64,000 bases of DNA, taken from Asterias amurensis. Taxonomy: Eukaryota > Echinodermata > Asteroidea > Forcipulatida > Asteriidae. The notes beneath the pieces were generated by a model. It made no database searches. It had not been told where the DNA came from and was given only the letters and a program-made list of their open reading frames with translations. Shown piece after piece: positions 23,898 through 36,000 of the stretch. The stretch lies in contig NC_092650.1 in the NCBI RefSeq assembly GCF_032118995.1, positions 15,642,501-15,706,500 on the forward strand. Direction: 5' to 3'. The translations under genes were made by a program, and so were the position numbers. Position 1 is the first letter of the stretch; each line of letters opens with the position of its first letter.

Positions 23898-24186
23898 TTA
23901 CACAGTTTGAAGATAATAATAGTAGAAAGCTTCCCTGAAAATATTACATGCGGAGGTGCTGTAGTTTTGGGGAAATGAGTAAAACAATGTCATGAAAATA
24001 ATTTTTGTCTCAGTGATCATGAGACGAAAATTATTTTAACATTTCTCAAAAAGTACAGCACCTCAGCAACTAATGTTTTAATGTATGCTTTCTACTATCA
24101 TGATATTCAAACTGTGTCAGTTTAAAAATTAATGTAAATCTGTGGACATTGTGTTTTGTGTTACAAAAGGTACCCGAATCCTTTAA
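23691..24186. mobile_element. TTAA-type MITE, AATGTCCACAGATT family
   Basis: The left end has TTAAAGAGTCCATGTACTTT and the right end AAAGGTACCCGAATCCTTTAA. The inner blocks AGTAGAAAGCTTCCC and GAAAATTATTTTAACATTTC are inverted. A related copy lies at 38992-39424. Confidence 0.75.
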
Positions 24187-24379
24187 GTGTAATATCCATT
24201 CCAATAAGGTAGCCTGCCAACGTGAAACTAAATTTAACGAACAAAACTTTGATGCCATTTGGAAACCTCCGCAGGGAAATGATTTAGTAGTTCAGGGTTG
24301 GGTCTTGGAAGTTGAGACGTCAACGGCAGCTCCAAATCTTGACTTTGCTTCTTTAACAAGCTTCTCCCACTTTACCATT

Positions 24380-27300
24380 TTAAGCAAGGCTGCAAAATAA
24401 ACAAACAAAAGTATACAAATAACAATCAACAGATGTATCAATTATAAGTGATAAAGATAATTGAATTGTATCCTATTTTGTACAGTTCCTGTTTACGCAG
24501 TGCATCGCCTGTACTCGATAATTGATCAATTTACTTGATCCCTCTGCTCCTGTTTCCCAGTTTGTATCGTGAACTTGGGTGTGATCCCTGGCTAAAGGGC
24601 ATTTACAGTCAGGTTGTATGGCTTCTGACTGGATCCCTCAAACAAGGATAATCAGTCCCGCTCTCGTAAATTTTTCTTTGTTTAACCCAAAACTTTATTT
24701 GGGATATGCATTTTCCAAGGAACTATAAACACCACGATAGCTGTAAACTGTAAGAGTTTTTAACATTTGCAAGACAAGAACAATATAAATCAGTGATCAA
24801 GATGAACCTATTACGAGGAACTATAAACAACACGATTGCTTCAAACTATTAGAGTTTCTTTAATTTGAAGAGACGAGTAAAATAGATGGATTGCACAAGA
24901 AAACACTCAGCCAACGACTCTCAGCCAATAAAAGCCTTTGTAGCGTGCAGGTTTTGTCACGATAGCGGTCAATGCAGGGGGTCTATATTTGTGGCATGTC
25001 ATGGCCTAGCAGTTAAGAGCACCAGATTCAAATTCTGGTGTTTCTGATCAGCAGAGGGTAGGTTTGAAACCCTGTGTCCAAACTAGGATGCTTCGTCCTT
25101 CGGACGGGACAGTAAGCCGTTGGTTTCGTGTGTAGTGTAACGCACATGAAAGAGCCAAGTGCAGTTATCAAATAGAAAAGGGGGTATGCCTCTGTGTTCA
25201 TGATTTGATTGGCAGCATATTGGGCCACAGCAGACTGCATGGTGCTATGTAAAAGGAGGTCTCATCATTCAAACGCAGTCCAAAAATATCCTGCAGGAAA
25301 ACACTTTATGTTATAGCGACTTAAATGATATGCTCGCTATATAAGCAGCCACTATTATCATTATTATATACCAACCTGTCTACAAGAGTCTCTCTCATTG
25401 TTGAGGCAATGTGACTAGGCTGGGCATCTGACAACTTGAAGACGTTTTCTACCACTGAAAGTTCAGTACTCGTTGTGTCCAGACCACAGAAGGCACACCA
25501 ATCGTTCACGACCATCCCACCTCCAATAACATCACTGCCTCTGTTTACTGTACCTGCCTGTGATGAACAAAAACAGGTGCAAATTTTAGAAAAAAAACTT
25601 AAAACCCACAGGGATTAGTTTAAAGAGATTGGACACTTTTGGTAATTGTCAAAGACCAGTCTTCTCACTTGGTGTATCTCAACATTGGATAAGCACAAAA
25701 TAACAAACCTGTAAAAATTTGAACTCATTTAGTCGTCGAAGTTGCGAGATAATAATGAGAGAAAAACACCCTAGTCACACAAAGTTGTGTGCTTTCAGAC
25801 GCTTGATTTCGGGACCTTGAAATCTAATTCTAAGGTCTCAAAATCAAATTCAAATATTTAAGTGGAAAATTACTTCTTTCTTGAAAACTACGTCACTTCA
25901 GAGGGAGCCGTATCTCACAATGTTTCATACTATCAACAGCTCTCCATTGCTTAGTACCAAGTAAGGCTTTTCTGCTAACAATTTTATTGAGTAATTACCA
26001 AAAGTGTCCACTGCTTTCGAAGCTTAGAAGTTTTACAAGACCATAAACAATCTTACAGTGTATTACAAGTGTATATTTCGCATAAATTCTGTTGACTTAC
26101 AACGAGCGGAACTTGTAAAAGAGACGACAGCTCATCCTGGTCTTCAATTTTAGTTTTGGGATGAACCTGAATACAAACAGATAAATAACCAGCATTGATT
26201 AAACCAGTATGTCAATAGTTATAATAAAAAAAATACCAGAATTTCTTTGTTGGAAAATAACCTGTAAACATAATCAGCAATGACAGGCACATGCGTTACG
26301 TCTAGGCAACATGGGTGGTTGTATCCTCCCGAAATATCACTTATGTGCGAATCAAACGTTTCAAAATGCAGGCATTCTAATTTTTTGTTTGTCCTTCACA
26401 ACCATCAGACCAATTATTATTAAATAGCATTCTCTCCATAAAATCTTCTGAAGCCAACAACATGAAGGGTCAGCCGTTGTACTCGATAAAATAATTAACC
26501 CAAGTTTTTCTCCAAGAACCAAATATCAAGCCTGAGAATGTCAAACAAAATGGCATTTTACCCAACCACCCCACTTTAACTTGAGGTTAGATACTTGGTA
26601 ATTCCCCTCCCCCCCCCCACTTTTATGAAGTCTCTAGCAACTGGGAAAAAAGTGCATCTCAAAACTGAACTTGACAGAGGAACCCCTCTTTTAAAACACC
26701 ACTGAGGGTTTTAAAAGTGCAGGCATTTTTAACTGCATATAAGAGGAAACGGCCAATCACTTATTTTATGTACAGTGATTTTCAGTTTTCTATGGCCACT
26801 GTCTTGAAAAGAAATGAGGAAATCAGCTGAAAGTAACATGCCTGACAGTGATTTCTGCTTTCATCAATGCCACTGCTGGTATTATCTCTACACACATATA
26901 AACTTACTAGGCCACCTCTGTTGCTGAAAATACAGTAGCTGCCGACCAATACATTTTCTGCAACCATTTGTCGGAACACTTCAACCTTCAAAACGTCAGT
27001 CAGAATTTCCTCTGTCTCCTATTAAATTACGGGGGAAAGAAGAATGTAAATTAATCATTTGTGGACATAGCTAAGCACTGGTTATCATTCACTTGTAGCT
27101 TCCTCCTCCATTATTTTATTTTTGTTTTTAATATGTGGCAGAGGGTGTCCCTCAAATGTTCCTGTACTTAACCAATCTTTACACACTCTTATTCTCTTGT
27201 ACAGAAGTAACCCCACCCTAAAATCCTCTAAAGAATTCCCGAAATTCCCAGAACACAACAAAGCCACATGGAGTTATATGCTTCAAACATAACTACGAAT

Positions 27301-29393
27301 ACCTTGTAAAAACTATAATGCGCATTTTCAGACACCTTGGCTGTGATAACAACTACACATTATTTTCATTGTTACAAGACACAAAAAGCTAAATATGGCA
27401 GCCTTCCCCTTGCTTTTAGTGTTTTGTCATCTTGAACCATAGAGTCTCTTTGCTTGAACCAACTAGTTCAATGCTTGAACTATCCCACTTTTCCTACAGC
27501 GCATTGCAGAAGTTTACACTTCAACCAACTTGTAGTCTCCTACGCCAAGCGTAAACGTCAGCATTGCGATCTTACCCTGTCTAAGTCAGGATGCACCAAC
27601 GCTACGTAGTCGTTGCAGCAAATGACATTCCCCAAGGCTGACAGCTTCTCTTCTACTCTTTGAAGTGCAACAGAATCCGGCAGTGAATTTCTTAAGTGCT
27701 GCAGCTCTTGATCTGTTGTGCTGTTCGGGACCAAGAGTCCATGTCTGTTACCTGTAAATAGATTGTCAGAGATCCTTATTTTAGAAGTGAAGAGACTTTG
27801 GGTTATTTTTCACAAAAAGGAATATCTTTACCTGTTTACCTGTAGAATCAGGCTGTGCATAATGAAGGCTAAATGAAGCTTTTAAAATGCCCATCCATAT
27901 TCACACAAAAACTTACTGCAGAAGTACTGAATGCCATGGGAGTAGCAAAGTCAAATATGCCATTTTTGAAGACCTTGTTGATTGTGACTGAACAACTGCA
28001 GCTGGTAATTTAATCCAAACATTACAGACTCTCTCTGTGTGAAGTTGTTCTGACGAATTCTAGTCGTATGGTGTTCCTTACTTATCTTTGGGTCATGGCC
28101 CCTTAGTCCCTTTACATTTCTTGTCGAATAGCTTGTCTGGATGAGAATCCTGGAGCCTATACATCACTTTGAATACTTGAATGAGGTAACCCCGCAGTCT
28201 TCTGTGGGCAGTATTGTTTTGGTACCTTCATGGTTTGGGTTGCAGCAACTACCCACCGTGTTAGTGTAGCCAACCATCTGAATCAATGAATTCAAGGACT
28301 CAGAGAGTTGGCTACACATGTGGGGCTTTGCAGCAACCAATAATGTTTTGGTTGTTTGGTGACCATTTTTCAGACTCAATTCAGTCATTTTTTACAGTGG
28401 ATCTTACCAACACATAATCTCCCAACGATGCGGCATCCTGCAATTGAAGTATGAACAACAGGAATAACATCTGCAAGCTCTCCTTCAAACACACTGTGAA
28501 TACAAAGAAAACAATTGTGTTACCTGTAAAATCCTATTTGTTTTAGTCAAATAAATAAATATAATAATAATTTATTGTTTTGTTTTGGCGACCACCACCT
28601 TGCGAAAAAAAATCAGCACATGTGCTAATTTATAGAAATATACTATACAATATACAAATTCAACTGTGAAAGTGTCAGCTGAATACACAGTCTTCTTGTT
28701 GAGAAAACTGCAAAACAACTGCTGCAGTTTTTCATCAACGATGAGGTAACATCGGTAGAGACGGGGTACTGGCTACCATCAACCGCACCTCTTAAGGTTC
28801 AACATTCACCGCTCGACACACCTCAAACATTTGATTGAATCTCCACGACTCGCCTTGAACCGAGTTGAGTTTGGACATTCATCCAAATCCATTAACTTGT
28901 TTTGTTTTCTTAATATCAACACGTCATCACAACAACACAAAATTACAATTATTTAGATTAGAAAAGTTTTCAAAATATTGTCAACAAACATGAAACATCA
29001 TTATTATATTTAATTTTAATAGGAAAATTGTTTTGTTTTTTTACTTTATATTTATAATATGATATTCAATTTTAATTAATAATAAATAACGAAAAAGGAA
29101 TTAATGACAACCAAAACAATAATTTATACATTCAATTCATGACATTATTTTAGTATTTTTACAAAGTTTGTTCATACTTCATGATCAGTTCAGATGATCA
29201 TATAATTATAATGAACTATCAGGCATAACAGAACTTCCAAAGTAAAACTATCAAAACATTTTTTTAACTACTTTTCAGGGGCCTACCTGTAAAATGTTTC
29301 TGAAGCTCCAATTGCAGCCAAGCAATACGCATTCGTCAATTTGGCAAACACTCCGATTTCATTGCTGTTTTCAAACTGTGCACGAACGGCCAT
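24380..29393 (-). CDS. EIF6: Eukaryotic translation initiation factor 6
   Basis: Seven coding exons: 29393-29287, 28493-28408, 27751-27576, 27018-26908, 26166-26101, 25557-25376 and 24389-24380. All have consensus GT-AG sites and together give 738 nt, 245 aa plus stop; the human protein as I recall it is also 245 aa. The protein starts [21 protein letters not shown] and contains [36 protein letters not shown] and [20 protein letters not shown]. It ends VDSLA, the last exon contributing only three codons. By family knowledge eIF6 binds the 60S subunit, prevents premature joining with 40S and acts in nucleolar 60S maturation; it folds as a five-bladed pentein ring. No defect is seen. It lies head-to-head with CFAP418. 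Confidence 0.98.
24990..25370 (+). mobile_element. tRNA-derived SINE in EIF6 intron 6
   Basis: The head is TGGCCTAGCAGTTAAGAGCAC with box B-like GGTTTGAAACCC. The body matches the SINE at 2305-2692 and the 3' end is GCTATATAAGCAGCC plus ATT repeats. The 3' end stops about 5 bp from the EIF6 exon-6 donor at 25375. It is opposite in direction to the gene. Confidence 0.8.
25620..26018. mobile_element. TTAA-MITE, GGACACTATTGG subfamily
   Basis: Starts TTAAAGAGATTGGACACTTT and ends ACCAAAAGTGTCCACTGCTTT; the right TTAA has decayed. It lies in the EIF6 intron between exons 6 and 5. Confidence 0.85.
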
Positions 29394-30039
29394 TTTGTGG
29401 ATGATATGTGACGATCTTTCGATTGAAATATAGAGAGGATTGTTAATTCTACTTTTTCACAACTGTAGGCTGTGCTTTCTAATCACATAAATATTGGGAA
29501 CCGTTATTTCGTTGACAAAATAAAGAGCGCATGCAATTGAGTTACAATCCTATTGTGCAACAGCAAAATAACCGTGCAAACCACATGTAGCACTATGAGA
29601 GCGGTACCCGCACTCCTGTTATGAAGAAATTGCATAGTTTGCTCTTAAGCCTGTACCACACTAAATAGTTAAACTTGCTTCAGTCTTGAGGATAAATCTG
29701 TCAATGGGGAATCCGGGTATATTAGTAAGTTTTCCATATTAGCAAAAAAATGCAACAAAAGCAAGTGAAAGTTTCAAATTCACAAAAGAAAAAACTAAAT
29801 ATCACATGTCACTGCACTACTATGCTCTTTTTATACATTTTTCAGGAGTCTCCAAAAACGACTTGGTAAAGTTGAGGGGCGGGGCTCGTCCTCCTTTTCA
29901 CCCTTTGACCTCGGAGATATGAATTATTCATTATTGACCAGATGGCTCTGAAATCGGTGGAAGATTAAGTTGAGACTGCCTAATTTTGTCAAAATAATGT
30001 CCTCTCTGTTTAAAACAAGAGCAATTATTACGTGACAAT
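29394..30039. promoter_or_regulatory. Candidate bidirectional promoter EIF6/CFAP418
   Basis: 646 bp separate the divergent ATGs. No intron or other gene is visible in between and no MITE has inserted. There is no clear TATA box at a convincing spacing; the stretch TTGAGGGGCGGGGCTCGTCC at 29870-29890 is a GC-box-like element. Shared control is inferred. Confidence 0.5.
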
Positions 30040-33000
30040 ATGGCAGATGACATCGACGACCTTTTAGACGAAGTAGAAACTAAATTTTGTGTCAGGACAC
30101 CTGTTAAAAAGGAGAAGTCCAGCCGTCGCCAAGAGGACCAGAGTGGCAATAGTGATGCAGCGGGCAAGAAGAAGAGTTTGGACGGCGGGGGAAGTCGCCG
30201 CGCGGCAGCCACACAGTCAAAACGGTATGGATTTAGCTAGGTAGATAACAACCCACTGATCTAGATGTTGGTGATACTTTTTCAGTGTAAATGTGACAAC
30301 AATATTTGTTTCAAAACAACAATACATGTCACAATTTCTGGTGTTGTTTTACTCTGATTTTGGTAAAGTAAATAAATTCATGGTAGAATAATTTACATTA
30401 ACTTAACAATAAATTAGTAAATAAAAAATTAATATTAAATCTATTTGATTGCGTTGTCTACTGGCTAAGAAAACAGCAAAAAACTGCCCTTGGGTTTTTA
30501 CAAGAACGTTGAATTCATCCACGTCGAGCGCGTACAGAATGGAGCACGGTACCAACCACATCTTTCTTGAATGCTGGTCATCTCGCCCCCTAGCAAGCTT
30601 TGCCAGGCATTCATAAAAGTCCACCGCAGTTTAGAAAAGTTTGGCTTTTAAGAAACAAGTCGTGTTAGAAATTACCTAAATTCTGCATGCTTGCATAGAA
30701 ACCACAATAAAATGCCTGTGATACTCTTTACAGACTATGATAAACACTTCCATCAATACAAAATTTCAACATTTTCTTTTACATGATTGATCCATTAAAA
30801 GCCAATTTAATGTTTTTTGTTTCTCATCAGCACCGTTTTTGACCTTTGACCGTGTATGGAAAATACTCTCTTCTAAAAAGACTCCTTGTAAATGAAAAAT
30901 CCTCAAAAGGTGGTCTGACAAAGTGTTTATCCTTAAAGAATTGTTTTCAAGTCAACTTCCTGCTGTGCTAAAACTAAGATAATTTAAGGGGGGGCACAAG
31001 GGGTGCACCATTTTGAGGGGGCACCTGTTGCCAATTAAAACAGTAGACTCCATTTGCAATTTGCAATTTTTTTTTTTAAAACCTTAATTTTATAGGAATC
31101 TGACGTGTCAGAGTGTCATAGAAACGAATGGACCCTTCCCATGAAATATGCTAATTACATTCACGCATGCGTACAAACCCTGTTGGTTGGCAAACGCCAT
31201 AGCGTTGTGCACTAAGCAGACGCGCAATCTCGTCTGCGTCATGCACCCATTAGCCGTGTACAAAACAGCGCGATGTTCCCTCATTTTGCCAACCAAAACG
31301 TTAGTGCGCACGCGCTTTGTGCAGCTTAAATATTTCATGGGAAAGGTCTATTATATTGTCTGCTGGTAAATGAAACTGAAATTACCACATTAAAAACACA
31401 TCAAAGCTAATGGCTCTTAAAATGGGACATATCCCATAAATCCAGATTTGAAATGATCCCCCCACTTGATACGCCAGCTGTTTACAATTACACAATCACA
31501 TTTTATGTAACCCTCAAAAGAAACAGAAAAAGAAACAATCTGACTAATGGTGATTACTCAAAGTAATTATTAGCTTAAAACCTTACTTGGTATTAATGAG
31601 TAAATGGGGAGAGGTTGGCATTGTAAGAAACGGCTCCCTCTGAAGTGGATTAGTTTTCGAGAAAGAAGTAATTTTCCATTAATTTGATTTCAAGACCTCA
31701 GATTTAGAATTTGAGGTCTCAAAATCAAGCATCTAAAAGCACACAACTTCGTGTTACAAACAAGGGTGTGTTTTTTTTCTTTCATACCTAGTTATCTTGC
31801 AACTTCGGTGACTGATTGAGCTCAAATTTTCACAGGTTTGTTATTTTATGCATTGTTGAGATACAGCAAGTGAGAAGACTGGTCTTTGACAATTACCAAT
31901 AGTGTCCACTGCCTTTAAAAGGTTTTGAAATTTATTTAGAAAATGAATTTGTGCCCATTCTGAATCATCCATTTTAAAAAATATATTTTGTTAAGATTGT
32001 GGGTGGGTGGGTCAAAAGAAATAACTGAAAAACCAAATAATCTAATTTTAAATTAAAGAAACAATCTTCTTTGTTGAGCAATTTCTTTTTTTAAATCAGT
32101 CTTAACCAACCCAAAACCCAGTGGGAGAGATAGCATAAACTTCCTTGTCCATTTTAGCTACAAAGGTGCACTCTGGAAGCATGAAATTTACAATGTAAGC
32201 TTTTAAAAACTATTGAGCTGAGAACATTGAGAAAATACCGACTGCATTGGAGAAATATCTTGTTCTTCAGTGTATAGAGTACCCTACACCATACACCATG
32301 CTTATTTTTAGCCTGTCAATATTTTGCAAAAAAATATTTTGTTTAACATTGATTAAATTTTGAAAGACCCCTTAAATGTACAATACAAAATACCCCTTAT
32401 CAGTTGACCAGAAACTAATTATATTTTCATTAGCCTAAAGGTCATTCAATGTAGGCCAAAACAATAATTAAAAGGTGACTTGTTGAAGTCTATTATTAAC
32501 CCTTCCTTTTGACTGCCAGTGTTTGTATTATAGGCCTTACATAATAAATTGTATGTTTGCTGTAACCCGACCTACCCTAAAAAATGTGAACGACAGTTAA
32601 ATTTTGTTCGTGTTAATTATTGGTGGAGGGATGATTGAAAACCTCCACAGAAATTTACTCTTTAAAAAATTAAATTAAGAATATGACTTTAGTATAAGAC
32701 AATACCACTGTTCAAAATTGTGTTTAAATGCCAACAAAACAGTTGTTTTGAAAAACAAATTCAATACATAAACTTAAAACATTTTTTCTACAGCCATCTT
32801 GAGAGATTGTCCATGCTTGGTTTAAATTGTTCTTTTGTGTAGCAATTGTGAGAGCCTGCTTACAACCAACAGCAATAAACACATCAAATCAGGGATTTTT
32901 TTAATCCGATCAAGCTGCCCTTATTTTCTTTCACAAAGCCCTTTTTTAATGCCTAATTAAGATTGTATTGTATTGATCTTTTGTGCACTCATTGGTTGCT

Positions 33001-36000
33001 AGGTGACTGTAACTATGGCGATACTATGCAACACAACAGATTCAGAAATGGTACACACAGTCACTCGAACAGGATTTTCAAGGTGACAATTAGTGCTGTT
33101 AGGCGTTCCTCATGTTTCAGTCACACACTTCAATAGAAAAATATAGGCCTACCCCCCCCCCCCACCCCCCCCCCCCAAAAAAAAATTTTTGGAGATTCCT
33201 TCCTGCTGTATGTGTTTGATTTCACGACAGATGTTGAAAATTTAACAACAGCACTTTTTTTTTTTTTTTTTTTTTTTAAAGCAATACACTTGACATTTGA
33301 GATGTGCTGCCATATATATGTACTGGAGTTTAACATAATTTGAAGGAGATACATGTACTGTGTGGTGTACATAATGTCATCTACTTCTATTTTTACGTAC
33401 CTGAAAAGTGTGTAAAAGCCCAGGGGTAGAATTCACAAAGAGTTAAGACTAGTTTTTTCTTGAGTTAGAATTCACAAAGAGTTAAGACTAGTTTTTTCTG
33501 AGTTAGGACTAGCCATACGTTTTTAATATCTCCTAGGACTAGTCCTATAAGTTAGGACTAACTCTTTGTGAAATCGGCCCCAGAACCATTATAAAAAATT
33601 ATAACAGTGACTCTTACTAGAGCACTATTCTGAAGTGTGATCATTGCGCTTTCAACCTAACATATAAAGTACCAATGGGCCATTTAATCCATTCCTCAAA
33701 CTCAGCTCCGATAGCACATTGCTGCCAACTATGCAATGATGCAGCACATTACAATAAATAATTCACAGTAATCATAGCAGCCCCTCACAGTACCCATTAA
33801 CTCCTGGGTAATGAGACGCAAATATATAAATGTCTTGCTCAGGGACACAAGTGTCTTGACCAGGATTCAAACCCAGACCTACCAAGTCTCACGCATTAGG
33901 CGTGAGACTCATGCATTTGGGCTCTGTCTCACGCTCACACGCACAGCAACACTTTTCACGCGCATTGGGGCCAGACTGGAAAAAAATAATAATTAACGAC
34001 AATGCATTGCCAAATCATGCTCGTGTGTACAAAAAACGCAATCTACAATGTTTGCACAATCTTCAGATTTCACGCAGTTTATCAGAATCATCAACTTGAG
34101 CTGCCGTACAAACAGAGCGCAAATTTGCAGATTGCGCACACTTTTGCTCTCCCAGCAGGTTCAGCTAAAATTCGGCAGAGCGCAAAACTCTTATTGCACA
34201 CAAGTTTTTCCCGATTCGTTTAGCAAATTCGTTAAATGTGCTCCACTAGCTAAGTCACAACGGGCAGTTTTGGACAGAAATAATCTGACACAATCGTACC
34301 TCCACATTAACCATCAACATCTCCTGTGTACCTCATGTGAGTTTTAATTATTCTGAAGAGGTTTTTGATGCATTTTGGAACACTTTTTTGTCCACAATTA
34401 AATTTCTTCAATTTTTTTCGAAAGGCTTTCTAAATCTGGCAAATTTTTTTTTTCAAGGGGGGGGGCGTGGTGGTGAGCTTTGAAAAATCTCACGCATAGC
34501 TGGCCTCTGGACTTGGCATCTCTGCAAACCCACACCATGCAATGAGTCTGATTTGCACTGAATTGCTTAGCAATTATGACACACAACCCCAGGGTACACT
34601 ACTACATACACTTGGGGTTTCTTGATCAAAAGTGGTCTTTAAAAGAAGTAAATGTTAAAGCAAAAAGAAACATCTGTTTTATTTTCTAAGTCAAACATTC
34701 GCTTGTTTATTTGGATATATTTTTATCAAACTTATATTCAATGCATTTTTTTTATCATTACAAAAAAAGAAATTGGCCTTTAGTGTATTTATAGTTCTGA
34801 GCAGACTGTAATTTGGGGTCATTCCTGCAATAATAATAAAATATTCTATCTGTTCTACTTTTATCCTATTTTGTTCCCAAGGTTTCTGTTGATTGCTTGT
34901 GCTGTAGAAAACTGACTTGAACACTGTACAAAACACTATAACCAATAGTTATGTCTAAGGCAGTCCCCCCCCCCCCTTTAAAGTTGCATGAAGCAACTCT
35001 TTGTGTCAGATAAAAGGTTTTGGGAACAAAACCTCTGTCCTCATGAAAGTTTTGTATTCTTCTTTTTGCAGTACTTCAAAATCCAGGGAGGATGATGACC
35101 TCAATTCAATGATTGATGACATCATAGATGGTCCAGAGCCACCGGTAAGTTCCTGCAATCATTAGTCATCTGATTTCAAATAGACCAGCCGCCGATTTCA
35201 CCAAACTCTTCCTAACTTATGATTCATCTTAGGACGGGTTTAGTTCCGTATCCAAATACGCAGGACGAATTGAACTCATCCTAAGTTAGGACGGGTCACT
35301 CGTCCTGACTCGAGTTAGGATTAATCCTAGCGTTTCGTGAAATCGGCTGCTGCCCCCTTTGAGTGCGTAGTGCGCTACACTAAACACACGATTCAGTTCA
35401 GTTCAATTCCATGCAATAATGATTGTCCGCATTAAAAATAAAAAATAAATCAGAAATTTGACACCTACTTGTCAAATAAAAATATACATTACAAAAGCCT
35501 CACCCGATTGCATCTCTGAAATCCTACTTTAAAGGGAAGGTACACTATTGGTAATTGTCAAAGAGTAGCCGTCATAGTTGGTGTATCTCACCATAAGCAT
35601 AAAATAACAAGCCTGTGAAAATTTGGGCTCAATTGGTCATCGAAGTTGCGAGAAAATGATGAAAGAAAAAACATCCTTGTTGGACGAATGTGTGTGCTCT
35701 CAGATAGGAATAAAAGACTTCTAGCTAGAAGTCTTTTATTATTTTAGTGAGAAATTACCTCTTTCTCAAAAACTACGTTACTTCAGAGGGAGTCGTTTCC
35801 CGCAATGTTTTATAATATCAACAGCAGCTCTCCAATGCTCGTTACCAAGTCAGCTTTTAAGTTAATATTTGTTATGAGTAATAACCAAACGTGTACCTTG
35901 AGGGTTTTTGTGGGTTTCTCTTTTTATCACAGAGTGCTTTAAACAGACAGGGTAGTCAGAGCAGTGTACATTCAAGAACTCAGAGCACATCTCAGCGGCG

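Noticed and set aside
24149-24400. Plus-strand frame over the EIF6 last exon
   Set aside because: It lies antisense to the EIF6 3' end and has no domain.
25005-25078. True tRNA gene
   Set aside because: A and B box motifs are present, but the cloverleaf is degenerate and the sequence continues into a shared SINE body. The same holds at 2305, 4745-5098 and 40505.
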